From Paenibacillus radicis (ex Xue et al. 2023) (lineage in GTDB: Bacteria; Bacillota; Bacilli; Paenibacillales; NBRC-103111): a stretch of 64,000 nucleotides of DNA. The translations under genes were made by a program, and so were the position numbers. Positions 18,656-28,186 of this stretch are shown here, in pieces. The stretch's first letter is position 1, and each line of letters starts with the position of its first letter. The notes under the pieces are model-generated. The model searched no databases, was not told the DNA's origin, and was given only the letters and a program-made list of their open reading frames with translations. Location: NCBI RefSeq assembly GCF_024722015.1, contig NZ_JANQBD010000008.1, positions 186,001 to 250,000 of the forward strand. The letters run 5' to 3'.

Positions 18656-18697
18656 AAGTACCTCCTGAATTAGACACTAAGAAATAGACTATGGAGA

Positions 18698-19564
18698 TTA
18701 GCCTTTTATACCACCAATCATAACGCCTTTTACAAAGTATTTTTGGATAAATGGATATACAAGCAAAATAGGTAATGTTGTAATAAACACCATGGCCATT
18801 TGAATTTGATAGGCTGGAGGAATTGTACCCGTATCAACATTAGAGTCGGCGGCTATCGTAGTACTTAAAATATTTTTCAACACTAGCTGTAAAGGCCATT
18901 TGTCTTTGGTGTTTATAAAAATAGATCCATTAAACCAAGCATTCCAGTGATCTACAGCATAGAACAAGCCAATTGTGCTTATAGCTGCCATTGATAGCGG
19001 AAATATAATTCTGAAAATCATTTGTATCTCTGATAACCCATCAATTCTGGAAGCATCAATAATTTCTTGTGGAATAGTTTCGAAGAAGCTAATCATAACA
19101 ATGACGTTAAATGTATTAATAAGTCCCGGTATAATTAAAACCCATATCGAATCGATTAAGTTTAAATTTATATAAAGAATATAGAGCTGCACAATACCTG
19201 GTGGAAAAAGCATAGTAAGTAATAAGAAAAATTTAACAGGTTTTCTGTAAGGTAAATCTTTTCTTGATAACGGATACGCCGTAACTACTGTAAAAATCAA
19301 ATTTAAAGCTGTACCTACAACCGTCACAAACATAGTTACATTAAAACCAGTCAAAAGTTGACTGTAATTAGCCAGATATTTATATGCTGCTATATTAAAG
19401 CCTATAGGAAATATAGTTATTGATCCTGTGTTAGCAGCAGCCGTAGAACTAAAAGATATGGCAATAATATTAATAAATGGATATAAAATTGTTATACTGA
19501 AAATGATTAGTAGCAACCCATTAACGTAACCGAATATTTTCTCACCTGTTGTACGTCTTGTCAT
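18698..19564 (-). CDS. sugar ABC importer permease (LplC/MalG type)
   Basis: The 288-residue protein has six membrane helices and the EAA loop IDASRIDGLSEIQMIFRIIFP that contacts the ATPase. The C-terminus KYFVKGVMIGGIKG is characteristic of the LplC/YtcP group, which imports oligosaccharides, often from plant or host polymers. It lies 9 nt after the partner permease. There is no MsmX-type ATPase nearby, so a shared ATPase elsewhere must energise it. The DNA is AT-rich. Confidence 0.9.
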   Translation of the reverse strand: MTRRTTGEKIFGYVNGLLLIIFSITILYPFINIIAISFSSTAAANTGSITIFPIGFNIAAYKYLANYSQLLTGFNVTMFVTVVGTALNLIFTVVTAYPLSRKDLPYRKPVKFFLLLTMLFPPGIVQLYILYINLNLIDSIWVLIIPGLINTFNVIVMISFFETIPQEIIDASRIDGLSEIQMIFRIIFPLSMAAISTIGLFYAVDHWNAWFNGSIFINTKDKWPLQLVLKNILSTTIAADSNVDTGTIPPAYQIQMAMVFITTLPILLVYPFIQKYFVKGVMIGGIKG

Positions 19565-19573
19565 CTTATCCTC

Positions 19574-20479
19574 CTACCATATGCCATGATCTTTATCCAC
19601 GTATTTGACTATTTTATTTACTGCAATAATCAAGAGTAAACCTACAACTGATTTAAATATGGTTATAGCGGTTGCAACTCCATAGTTAAAGTTATTTTGG
19701 ATACCAATACGTAAAGCGAGTGTATCCAGAATATCCGCAACAGGATATACAGGTGGAGTATAGAACAAGTAAATTTGCTCAAACCCTGCGTTAAGAATAC
19801 CTCCTAAATGCAAAATCAACAGTATAATAATCGTTGGGATCATACAAGGTAATGTTATATACAGGGCTTGTTTAAATCTGGAACACCCATCAACAATTGC
19901 CGCTTCATACATTTCTGTATCTATTCCGGATATGGCAGCCAAATAAATAATGGTACCCCAGCCCAGGTTTTTCCATACTTCAGTAATGACCATAATGCTT
20001 CTAAAATAATTGGGGTCTGCCAAAAATATAATTTTATCTTGATGAAGCATTTCAACTAAAACATAATTTATTATACCTTTAGAAGATAGGATCCCTGTCA
20101 ATATACCGGCAATGATGACCCATGAAATAAAATGAGGCAAATAAGATATGGTTTGGATTACTTTTTTAAATTTAGTACTTATTACTTCATTTAATAACAA
20201 TGCTAAAATAATGGGTCCGACAGTTCCGAAAATAAGTTTATATACACTAATTATGAGCGTGTTATTTAAAGCGTTTACAAAATTATTGTCTTGAAACATA
20301 AAGCGAAAGTTATCTAAGCCAATCCACGGACTCCCGAATAGACCTTTACCTATTTTGAAATCTTGGAAAGCCATCAAATAACCAACAATAGGCACGTATT
20401 TAAAAATGATATAAAATGCAAGCCCAGGCAATAAAAGCATATATAATGAAAAGTGTTTCTTGATATTTTGAACAAACAT
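19574..20479 (-). CDS. sugar ABC importer permease (LplB type)
   Basis: The 301-residue protein has six membrane helices. Its N-terminal HFSLYMLLLPGLAFYIIFKYVPIVGY pattern and QDFKIGKGLFGSPWIGL match the LplB/YtdP-associated family; the EAA loop is YEAAIVDGCSRFKQALYITLP. It pairs with the LplC-type permease downstream and the solute-binding lipoprotein upstream. Confidence 0.9.
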   Translation of the reverse strand: MFVQNIKKHFSLYMLLLPGLAFYIIFKYVPIVGYLMAFQDFKIGKGLFGSPWIGLDNFRFMFQDNNFVNALNNTLIISVYKLIFGTVGPIILALLLNEVISTKFKKVIQTISYLPHFISWVIIAGILTGILSSKGIINYVLVEMLHQDKIIFLADPNYFRSIMVITEVWKNLGWGTIIYLAAISGIDTEMYEAAIVDGCSRFKQALYITLPCMIPTIIILLILHLGGILNAGFEQIYLFYTPPVYPVADILDTLALRIGIQNNFNYGVATAITIFKSVVGLLLIIAVNKIVKYVDKDHGIW

Positions 20480-20524
20480 TTCGGCATCTCCTCTTTACTA
20501 AACGGAGTTTAATATCTTGTCAAT

Positions 20525-20560
20525 AAGTGCAAGGAAAAGAAATTCCTTATCCTTGCACTT
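20525..20560 (-). ncRNA. intercistronic stem-loop between binding-protein and permease genes
   Basis: AAGTGCAAGGA (20525-20535) pairs perfectly with TCCTTGCACTT (20550-20560). It sits in the 107-nt gap after the binding-protein gene. Such hairpins in sugar ABC operons often protect the upstream mRNA and lower permease expression. It is not followed by a T run on the minus strand, so I favour that role over full termination. Confidence 0.7.
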
Positions 20561-20586
20561 GTAATATTTAAAATAATACGCTTGCT

Positions 20587-22149
20587 TTATTTAGCATTTT
20601 TAGCATATCTTTCGTTTATTTCCTGAGTCATGACATCGCCTTTTAACAACTTAAATTGTTTTTCCCATTCAGCCCAACCTGCTTCTAATTCCACTTTACC
20701 TGAAATAATTTGTGTAAATAATTCAGTTGCCTTTGCTGTAATTTGTGTTAATTGTGCATCCGTTGTAGGAGTTGAGAAATAGATGACCCTTGGCTGAGTG
20801 GATAATCCTGTATTAGCCATGTTAGCAGCAGTTTCTGCTGGCCACAGGTCTTTCCAGAACTCTCTTTGCCCCTCCATATTGCCGATGGTGTATACGTCCC
20901 AAGCACCATCTTGTCTTAAACCTTTTAAGTCTTTAGATAATTTATATTCATTACCTGATTTTGTGTAATCTTTACCTTCAACACCAACTGTCATTAATTG
21001 GTCTTTAGTTGTAAAGTCAAAAATTCTTGTAATACCATCTAAAACTTCGGCATTTACTTTTGAATTCACAGCCCAGATGCTAGAGAAGCCAACAGGCAAA
21101 CCATCTTTATTTTTTTTAATAATGTTTCCATAAGCTGATACACTTTTTGCAATTCCAGGCGCAGGTGGAACCTCTAAAACAACGACTTTAGCATTAGGTG
21201 CCTTTTCCTGGATAATAGCTAAGTCAGCAGCAGCACCAGAGGAAACCCCTTGATACACCCCAACTTTGCTGTTTCTTATAAGTTGAGATTTACCATTGTT
21301 GGGTTGATAGGTCACAAATTCAGGGTCAACTATTTTGGCTGTAACCAGTTCTCTTGCAAACCCGATAGCTTTCTTATATTCGGGAGTGATCTGCGACCAA
21401 ACTAATTTGTTGTCAGCCGTTTTCATCCAATCTGCGGTAGGAACACCGAAAGGTGCTAATGCCGGTTCCAAACTGCCTGATTTATCAAATACAGCGCCGT
21501 AAGTATCACCGTCTTTGCCATTTTTGTCAGGATCTTTTGTTGCAAACTGTTTTAAAACTTCCTTATATTCATCAAATGTTTTTGGAGTTTTCAAACCTAA
21601 GTTATCCAACCAGTCTTGTCTAATAAATACTGCTCCATAACCAACATCTCTTGGTGTAGGTAATATATATAAACTGCCGTCAGCATTTACAAATTTGCTT
21701 TGCATCTCTTTGTCATAAAACTTTTGAACATTAGGCATTTTAGGTAATAGATCAGACATTTTCTTTAACAAACCGTTGGCACCAAAATTGTTAATCATCC
21801 CGATCGTTGTCGTATCAGTGCTGGAATGAACGACATCAGGCGCGGTTCCGCTGTTGAATTGCAAAGTGATTTTTTGAACATAACCGTCATCCGGCATCTC
21901 TTGAACTTTAATGACCGTGTTGGTTTTTTTCATCCATTCGTCTAATACCGGGTTTTTGGTTCTGTCTCCCTCTGTAAACACCCCTTTGAAACCTATATTG
22001 ATTGTTGGCGCAGGCCCTGCAGGCGTTGAAGATGATCCAGAAGGTGCAGGTGAAGCTGTAGTACCTCCTGAGCTTGAACATGATGTCATCATAGCAACGG
22101 TTAATCCAACCGTAGCCACTTTACCAAATAAATTGAAATACTTACTCAT
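20587..22149 (-). CDS. extracellular solute-binding lipoprotein of sugar ABC importer
   Basis: The ATG at 22149 has GGAGG 8 nt upstream and gives 520 residues; the open frame to 22281 is only read-in. A lipoprotein signal is visible: basic N-terminus, hydrophobic AVAMM region and Cys in MMTSCSSSG, followed by a Ser/Pro/Gly-rich linker. The mature part is of the LipO/YtcQ type (DDGYVQKITLQFNSGTAPDV, DKNGKDGDTYGAVFDKSG). It captures an oligosaccharide outside the membrane and passes it to the two permeases downstream. The AT-rich composition begins at this gene and continues to 13.9 kb. Confidence 0.92.
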   Translation of the reverse strand: MSKYFNLFGKVATVGLTVAMMTSCSSSGGTTASPAPSGSSSTPAGPAPTINIGFKGVFTEGDRTKNPVLDEWMKKTNTVIKVQEMPDDGYVQKITLQFNSGTAPDVVHSSTDTTTIGMINNFGANGLLKKMSDLLPKMPNVQKFYDKEMQSKFVNADGSLYILPTPRDVGYGAVFIRQDWLDNLGLKTPKTFDEYKEVLKQFATKDPDKNGKDGDTYGAVFDKSGSLEPALAPFGVPTADWMKTADNKLVWSQITPEYKKAIGFARELVTAKIVDPEFVTYQPNNGKSQLIRNSKVGVYQGVSSGAAADLAIIQEKAPNAKVVVLEVPPAPGIAKSVSAYGNIIKKNKDGLPVGFSSIWAVNSKVNAEVLDGITRIFDFTTKDQLMTVGVEGKDYTKSGNEYKLSKDLKGLRQDGAWDVYTIGNMEGQREFWKDLWPAETAANMANTGLSTQPRVIYFSTPTTDAQLTQITAKATELFTQIISGKVELEAGWAEWEKQFKLLKGDVMTQEINERYAKNAK

Positions 22150-22231
22150 TTTGATTCCTCCAGTAATATATTTGTTATAGCTTGACGATTGTTTTGACTT
22201 ACTCCCAATGGCTCCTGAAACCGTCTTACAT

Positions 22232-22969
22232 CTACAATTCCAGACCTTCAGTGACCATTTCCGGCCGAAGATGCCCAACATAATTTAACAGTCGGAGGCT
22301 TACCGTATCGTCATCCTCGATATCAACCCTGGCAATGGCTGCATGTGAGAAGCTGAACCGGTTATGGTCGCACGGATCGCATCCCAGCAGGTCGTTTAGC
22401 ATAACGGAGCCAAACGCCGCATGACAGACAATAGCAATCGTGACATCTGTGCCTTCATGAATTTTCCTGATTGTCGTCATCACACGTCTCGCACGATCAT
22501 AGGTTTTCTCTCTCGTTTCCGCTTCTAGCGCAGGCTGCCAAATATCCGGCCAATCGAAATCCCGTCCTGTTTGTACACCGGGGAAAAGCTCTCCTACTTT
22601 AGATAATAACGGGTAATGCTCGCTTTGGGCGGCTTTGTTGGCAGCCGCTTCTTCAGCATGGACCTGATAGCTCCCTGCACCTACCAATTCACGCATCAGT
22701 GGCCAGCCTCTGCGATCGGTTTCAGACAACGCCGGATACACATACCAAGGTACGCTCCTCCTTTTATGGATTGCTTCTGCGGTCTGAAGTGCTCTTTGTA
22801 GGGAGCTGGAATACATAACATCCAGTGGCAGCCAATTGGCGAATTGTTCTCCTACACACGCCGCCTGCTCCATTCCAAGCTTGCCCAGCGGGTAATTAGG
22901 CCCGCCTGTATAGCCCAGCTCTTGATTAGCAGGCTGTGCATGCCTGACTATATACATCCTTATGGTCAT
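22232..22969 (-). CDS. histidine phosphatase family protein (phosphoglycerate-mutase-like)
   Basis: The 245-residue protein has the phospho-histidine motif IVRHAQPANQ near the N-terminus and the second catalytic His in VCHAAFGS near residue 185. The length and the insertion between motifs fit the phosphatase branch rather than glycolytic mutase. It may dephosphorylate a sugar phosphate made by the neighbouring pathway, which is an inference from position. The start could be ATG 22969 or the ATG four codons later; neither has ideal spacing to AAGGAG. Confidence 0.88.
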   Translation of the reverse strand: MTIRMYIVRHAQPANQELGYTGGPNYPLGKLGMEQAACVGEQFANWLPLDVMYSSSLQRALQTAEAIHKRRSVPWYVYPALSETDRRGWPLMRELVGAGSYQVHAEEAAANKAAQSEHYPLLSKVGELFPGVQTGRDFDWPDIWQPALEAETREKTYDRARRVMTTIRKIHEGTDVTIAIVCHAAFGSVMLNDLLGCDPCDHNRFSFSHAAIARVDIEDDDTVSLRLLNYVGHLRPEMVTEGLEL

Positions 22970-23021
22970 ACTCCTTCACGAACCTTTCCTACTTTTCTGC
23001 GAATGACATCTTGCCATTTCT

Positions 23022-23921
23022 TCATAGGTTCATGGTTGAACTGTGCCATGCGCGTATCGCTGCTGCTGCTTCTTCACTCAGGCTCTTGTTTGTCCTTGTT
23101 ACATTACTCATGGGTATTCCACGTAAGGCTGCAAGATATTTCGCGGTTGCTGTATAGCCCAAGCCAAGCGCGCTATCTAAAGCTACAAGCTTCTCATGTG
23201 TCTTGACAGCCTCGTCAGATTGGCATGACGCTTCGCGCCATAGCTGTATCACGACGTCAGCCGCAGCTGTTGCCGTAATGGCCATAATGCCTCCTGCACC
23301 GAGATGAATTGCATCCAACATGTGCTGCGTATTTGCTTGGTAGACGATACTATCTGGAGCACCTTTTATTTTCGCCTCTATACCTTCGATCGTACAAGTC
23401 GTGTCTTTTATCCCTACAACTCCATGATTAACAACAAGGCTGCTGTATACATGCGGATCGATAAGATGCGGCTTATTTGACGGACACTCGTATAAAACGA
23501 CGGGAACCGAAGATCGGTCGGCCAGATCCGCAAAATATGCACCAAGCCGTTCCTGATTTTCACCCATTCCTTTTGGAGGAATAAAAACCACACCTGACAC
23601 ACCAGCATTCTCCATACGGAGCAGTTCTTCAGCGTGGCTGCCGGTGTCGGGGCTGACGTTGGCAGTAGCGACAACCGGCATCTTGCCTGCTCGCTTTACA
23701 GCAATTTCCGCAAGGGACAACCGTTCATCCAAGGTCAGCATCCCCATCTCGCTGCTGCCGCAAACGGCAAATAGGCCGTTTGGCTGCATAGAGAGCTGCC
23801 AATCAACATATTTATCGTAGCAGTTCCAATCTATACTTCCGTCTTGCAGAAAAGGGGTAAGAAGCAATGAATATACACCGGAGAATGGATGGTTATGTTT
23901 CAATTTATGAACGTTCGACAT
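23022..23921 (-). CDS. dihydrodipicolinate synthase/N-acetylneuraminate lyase family aldolase
   Basis: The 299-residue TIM-barrel protein begins MSNVHKLKHNHPF after GAGGGAG. The Schiff-base lysine is in VVGIKDTTCT near residue 165, and the catalytic Tyr is in VVLYECPSNKP. The usual GTTGE loop reads GSSEMGM, so it is not DapA itself. Family members cleave or dehydrate 2-keto-3-deoxy sugar acids. Next to pectin-type genes, a role on a keto-deoxy sugar acid is reasonable but unproven. It lies 52 nt upstream of the phosphatase gene. Confidence 0.88.
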   Translation of the reverse strand: MSNVHKLKHNHPFSGVYSLLLTPFLQDGSIDWNCYDKYVDWQLSMQPNGLFAVCGSSEMGMLTLDERLSLAEIAVKRAGKMPVVATANVSPDTGSHAEELLRMENAGVSGVVFIPPKGMGENQERLGAYFADLADRSSVPVVLYECPSNKPHLIDPHVYSSLVVNHGVVGIKDTTCTIEGIEAKIKGAPDSIVYQANTQHMLDAIHLGAGGIMAITATAAADVVIQLWREASCQSDEAVKTHEKLVALDSALGLGYTATAKYLAALRGIPMSNVTRTNKSLSEEAAAAIRAWHSSTMNL

Positions 23922-24210
23922 ACTAACACTCCCTCAATATTCGAAATTTAACTTGCAAAGTGCATCTCCGCCCGCCCGTTAAGCTGACTGAAGTCAGATA
24001 AACATAGAAAAGATTCTCCTTTGGCGGGCTACGATCCAATTCATTTCGGGACGTATTCATTTCAAACGGTCCGATATACGCGTTACAGCCTATAGTTCTT
24101 ACTCAGTCGCCACATTGTAATCTTATTCATTAAGTTAATTTATTTAGAGTAAGCCACTCAACGCAGTATGATCCACCCCTGGAGCAACGTATCTGGAGGC
24201 TTGATTCGGT

Positions 24211-24972
24211 CTACTCCAATAACTGTTTCAATCGCTCCAAGTGCTGGGACGTCGAGACGGCGGCCATCGAATGGGCGTCAGTACCCAAATGGAACACAAC
24301 GCCAACCTCTTTGCCTATACGCCAGTACCGCTTTGAAAATTCCGGATCGGCGAACAAAGCCGGCACGTTCAATTCCCAGGCAACCTGGCTTCGTTTCCCC
24401 TTTTCCAGTATATCCCCCAGTTCGTTATCAGTGATTTCCTTCGTAACGAGTGTCTTGTCTTCGAAACAATGAATAAATCGGCCGATAAAAGGATGGGCGA
24501 TGCAATCAGCCCGACTCGTAGCAAATAACGAATCCAGTACTTGTAATGCATGCTGCACATACCCTCGCGGTGACTTGTCTTCGGGGTGCTCCCAGTAATG
24601 GAGGTGATAATGATTGTAGGCATAAAGGCGGTAATCCAAAGCTTCATTAATGTCAGGCGTATCGAGAAATTTGCCGACACCGTATGCAGATAACTCGGCA
24701 GCGTACAAAACTTTTAGATCCGTACCGCATTCCTCCACTTGTTTCTTTAACTTGCGATTCGTATCCAGTATCGGAAAATCTACACTGTTATAATGGTCGG
24801 TGAACGCGATAACCCGAATGTCGTCCTTCACTGCCATGTTCACGATATCGCGAGCATGCATTTCAGGTTTGGCACAAGGCGAATACGTAGTGTGAATATG
24901 CAGGTTTTGTTGGATTAATCGTTCCAAATCGTAGGTTTGCTCCATTTTGTACACAGGCGCGCCTCGTTTCAC
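24211..24972 (-). CDS. PHP-domain metal-dependent phosphoesterase/hydrolase
   Basis: The 253-residue protein carries the four PHP motifs: NLHIHTTYSPC, AFTDHYNS, the His in CIAHPF, and HLGTDAHS. Together they build a trinuclear metal site, as in histidinol-phosphate phosphatase and related enzymes. The start may be GTG 24972 or one of two later codons (VYK, MEQ); none has a strong binding site. It is separated from the DapA-like gene by 289 nt that hold no gene. Confidence 0.85.
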   Translation of the reverse strand: MKRGAPVYKMEQTYDLERLIQQNLHIHTTYSPCAKPEMHARDIVNMAVKDDIRVIAFTDHYNSVDFPILDTNRKLKKQVEECGTDLKVLYAAELSAYGVGKFLDTPDINEALDYRLYAYNHYHLHYWEHPEDKSPRGYVQHALQVLDSLFATSRADCIAHPFIGRFIHCFEDKTLVTKEITDNELGDILEKGKRSQVAWELNVPALFADPEFSKRYWRIGKEVGVVFHLGTDAHSMAAVSTSQHLERLKQLLE

Positions 24973-25049
24973 TCTTTCTACTTAATCAATAAGATAATTT
25001 CATGTGAAAACACTCACCATGTCAAAACCTAGGAGTCTTTTTATAAAAA

Positions 25050-25922
25050 TCACTTAAAGTATTTCGTCAAATGTTCGTAGGCCTTCACAATGCCTTGCTG
25101 TTCGTTCTCGATGGTACCATGAAACCGATGATCCTCAAGTTCGATGCAAATCGCTCCTTTGTAGCCGAGACGATCGAGTCGAACCGCTACTTTATCCCAC
25201 TCCACCGTTCCGTGGCCCGGAATGGTATACCTCCAGGAGCCGCCGCTATAGTGATATTTAGAGCCTAAGGTTGGCGATATAACACCGGAATTGTATAACT
25301 CCTCGTACAAAATTTCCGTATCCTTGCCATGGCAGTGATTTACCCGCTCCCCGAATTCCGACAAAGCCCGCAAATAGTCGATGCGAAGCCAAACGAGATG
25401 AGAAGGGTCGTAGTTCAGTCCGAAATGCTTGGAAGGGATCGCTTCGAACATGGCGCGCCACATCTCCGGAGTACAACCAATCGTAGGAAGTTCCGGACTC
25501 GGGCCCGGCCATCCTTCGATGGCAATGTACACACCCTTCTGTTCTGCATACCGGATGACCTCAGGAAAGGTTTCCTTCCAAATGGCAAATGTTTCGTGAC
25601 GCGGCATTTTACGGTCTTCTGGAACGAGGCACATAAACATGACGCTTGCCCCGATAGATGCCATGTCATCCATTTGTCTCTTGATGGACTCGAGAGCGTT
25701 TTCTCGCTTACTCTCGTCCGCGCTCAGCAAATGGCCGACAAGGCTCGCGTCTACGGAACCGATCTCCAGACCGTATCGATCGCATATTTCCTTCTTTGCA
25801 GCCAATTCGGTCCCCCCGATATCCAGTACATCGAGCCCTACACCTGCAGCCCATTTCGCGGTATTATCAAAACCTTGCTCCCCAATCATCCTAGGAATAC
25901 GCATACCGATTTTCCATTTCAT
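25050..25922 (-). CDS. sugar phosphate isomerase/epimerase (AP_endonuc_2 TIM barrel)
   Basis: The start at ATG 25922 (290 residues, MKWKIGMRIP) has GGTGA 5 nt upstream; the ATG four codons earlier touches its own AGGA. Metal-binding and barrel motifs are visible: VLDIGGTE, YIAIEGWPGPS, LNYDPSHLVWL, VNHCHGKD and ICIELEDHRF. It directly follows the Gfo/Idh/MocA gene, a pairing seen where the oxidoreductase makes a 3-keto sugar and the barrel enzyme epimerises or eliminates it. The exact reaction is not deducible. Confidence 0.88.
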   Translation of the reverse strand: MKWKIGMRIPRMIGEQGFDNTAKWAAGVGLDVLDIGGTELAAKKEICDRYGLEIGSVDASLVGHLLSADESKRENALESIKRQMDDMASIGASVMFMCLVPEDRKMPRHETFAIWKETFPEVIRYAEQKGVYIAIEGWPGPSPELPTIGCTPEMWRAMFEAIPSKHFGLNYDPSHLVWLRIDYLRALSEFGERVNHCHGKDTEILYEELYNSGVISPTLGSKYHYSGGSWRYTIPGHGTVEWDKVAVRLDRLGYKGAICIELEDHRFHGTIENEQQGIVKAYEHLTKYFK

Positions 25923-26013
25923 ATGGTCACCCATTCCTATCTGTCATATTTGAATAGCGGTTTCAGCCCGTGGCGATCCCGTCTTGATGTGAAATACTCG
26001 AATCGAATAGCCA

Positions 26014-27084
26014 TTAAAAATTGGGGATATGAACTTCAACTTCCCGGCCCTGTTTAGAAGAACGGAGAATACCGTCAAGAATCGCTTGGTTGATCATAAT
26101 TTGTTCACCCGGGATCGGAGCAGAACGGTTTTCACGAATTGCCTCTACAAAATCGCGAATTTTTTCATGGAATACATCAATTTTATGCTGTTTAACCGGA
26201 ATCGAAGTGTCTGTTTGGTGTCCTAGCAGGTCGTGGAACAAAGTCATGCTTGCAACCGGACTATCCCATGTCTGCCCCGATGGATTCGCTTTCAAACCGC
26301 CTTCCGTACCAAGGAACAAAGTCGGCCCAAAGGAATCGGCATGCATCGCCCAAGATATTTTGAAGTTGAGAAGGATGTCTCCTTCAAGACGGATCATTGC
26401 AACGCCGAAATCATCGACTTCGAATTTTTCCGATTGATTGTGATATTTCGGATTAGTTCCGAAGTAATTAGACGTATAGGCCGAAACAGTGATCGGTTTC
26501 GGATAACCAATCGTGTTCAGTGCCATATCAAGGGAATAACAGCCAATGTCGAATATTGCTCCAGCACCCGATATTTCTTTGCTTATAAACGTTCCGCCAG
26601 GCAAACCGCGTCTGCGACCGGCACCAGTCTGAACATAATACACTTTACCGAGCTGCCCCGATTCTACGATCTCTTTCATTGCCTTATGGTTAGGGTCATA
26701 ACGTGGTTGGAAGCCAACCGTTAATATTTTCCCGGACTTTTTGCCGGCCTCAACCATTTCCACCGCTTGCTCCAAAGATGAGCACATCGGTTTTTCAACA
26801 AGCACGTGTTTACCTGCGAGAAGTGCATCGACTGTTGTACGATGATGCGCGACATGCGGCGTACATACGCTGACAGCATCAATATCTTCGTTCAGTAGAT
26901 CGAGATGATTTTCGAACGCTGAAGCACCGTTCAACTGTCTAACCTCGATAAATTCCTTCGCTTTGCCGGGAACAATATCCGCCACCCCGACTATCTCTAC
27001 TCCTGGAAGTGCTTTGTAATTGGCCGCATGCGCTCTAGCGACGCTTCCGCTGCCTATAATTCCAACACGAATTGTTTTTGTCAC
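26014..27084 (-). CDS. Gfo/Idh/MocA family oxidoreductase
   Basis: I choose GTG 27084 (356 residues, VTKTIRVGIIGSG), since GAGGAG lies 9 nt upstream. The Rossmann motif is GIIGSGSVARAHA, and the family signature VEKPMCSS supplies the conserved Lys of the EKP motif. The C-terminal beta-sheet domain includes GAIFDIGCYSLDMAL and ends with EQIMINQAILDGILRSS. These enzymes use NAD(P) to oxidise sugars or inositols, often at C3 or C2. It lies between a zinc dehydrogenase and a sugar isomerase in the same operon. Confidence 0.92.
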   Translation of the reverse strand: MTKTIRVGIIGSGSVARAHAANYKALPGVEIVGVADIVPGKAKEFIEVRQLNGASAFENHLDLLNEDIDAVSVCTPHVAHHRTTVDALLAGKHVLVEKPMCSSLEQAVEMVEAGKKSGKILTVGFQPRYDPNHKAMKEIVESGQLGKVYYVQTGAGRRRGLPGGTFISKEISGAGAIFDIGCYSLDMALNTIGYPKPITVSAYTSNYFGTNPKYHNQSEKFEVDDFGVAMIRLEGDILLNFKISWAMHADSFGPTLFLGTEGGLKANPSGQTWDSPVASMTLFHDLLGHQTDTSIPVKQHKIDVFHEKIRDFVEAIRENRSAPIPGEQIMINQAILDGILRSSKQGREVEVHIPNF

Positions 27085-27121
27085 GGTTCTGTCTCCTCGA
27101 TTCAAATTTATCATTCAATTA

Positions 27122-28153
27122 TTAGGTAAGCTCGATCAGCGTTTTCCCGATGCCTTTCCCGGAATCCAAAACATCAAGTGCTTTGTCAACCTCTCCAAGC
27201 GAAAATCGATGCTGAATCAATTTATCTACGGGGATCAGGCGATTGCTAACGAGATTAACAGCATCCTGCCAGGTCTCTTTGGTGTAAGATAGAATCCCGT
27301 GGATTTCGAGATCCTTTACATGAAATAAGTCACTGAAAAGCTCCATTTTCGCATCCTTGCCGGCTGCACCAAGTAGAACGACTTTCCCGCCCCTGCGAAC
27401 AATGGAGAAGGCCATACCCACAGCACTACTTTTTCCCGCACATTCATACACGATATCGGCTCCCAATCCATCTTCCAACTGGGACACCCTGTCTGCTGCT
27501 TCCTCATGTGTTAAATTTACGATATCTGTAGCACCCAGACTTTGGCCAAGCTTTAAGGTTTCGTCGGTAACCCCGATCAGAATTATTTTACGCGGTGAAA
27601 ACAACTTAGAAATCATAACTGCCAAGAGACCGACGGTACCGGGACCGATCACCGCAATCGTCTCACCCGGTTTTGGTTTTGCGCGCCACACCCCTCGGGT
27701 GACTACTGCTGTCGGCTCAATTAAAGCGGCCATATCCAAAGGAAAATCATCCGGCAGACAATGAACCATCCTGGAATTTGCAACCACAAACTCCGATAAC
27801 CCGCCCGGAATGGTGAAGCCCAATTCCTTCATATTCTCGCAAAGGTTGCTTTGCCCCTGCCTGCAATACCTGCAATATCCACAATGCTGCACGCCTTCAG
27901 AAACGACTCTGTCCCCGCGCTTGAGGCCGGTGATACCAGATCCGACTTTCTCAATGATTCCACTCCATTCATGTCCAGGTATGCACGGGTAGTTAACTGC
28001 ATCAGCGCGAACCATCCCTTTAGCCAACTCCACATCCGTCCCGCATATGCCGGCATACATGGAACGAACAAGCACCTCTCCATCCCCCGGTTCGGGGACA
28101 GGTGTTTCCACAATGGAATATTTATGGGGCTCATGTATCATAAATGCCTTCAT
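27122..28153 (-). CDS. zinc-dependent medium-chain dehydrogenase (sorbitol/threonine dehydrogenase-like)
   Basis: The start at ATG 28153 follows AAGGAGAG with 6 nt spacing and gives 343 residues. Catalytic zinc ligands are in AGICGTDVEL and GHEWSG, the structural zinc motif is CX2CX2CX7C (CGYCRYCRQGQSNLC), and the cofactor fold is VIGPGTVGLLAV. It probably oxidises a secondary alcohol of a sugar, polyol or sugar acid. It is one of two such dehydrogenases in this operon, about 35% alike by eye. Confidence 0.92.
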   Translation of the reverse strand: MKAFMIHEPHKYSIVETPVPEPGDGEVLVRSMYAGICGTDVELAKGMVRADAVNYPCIPGHEWSGIIEKVGSGITGLKRGDRVVSEGVQHCGYCRYCRQGQSNLCENMKELGFTIPGGLSEFVVANSRMVHCLPDDFPLDMAALIEPTAVVTRGVWRAKPKPGETIAVIGPGTVGLLAVMISKLFSPRKIILIGVTDETLKLGQSLGATDIVNLTHEEAADRVSQLEDGLGADIVYECAGKSSAVGMAFSIVRRGGKVVLLGAAGKDAKMELFSDLFHVKDLEIHGILSYTKETWQDAVNLVSNRLIPVDKLIQHRFSLGEVDKALDVLDSGKGIGKTLIELT

Positions 28154-28186
28154 GGTTGCTCTCCTTTTCAATCTCGATTACTGTTA

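Noticed and set aside
20525-20560. Hairpin as operon-ending terminator
   Set aside because: No T run on the minus strand, and the downstream permeases need the upstream promoter.
25329-26057. 242-codon + strand frame over the isomerase gene
   Set aside because: Antisense to a gene with all family motifs; composition follows the codon structure of the opposite strand.
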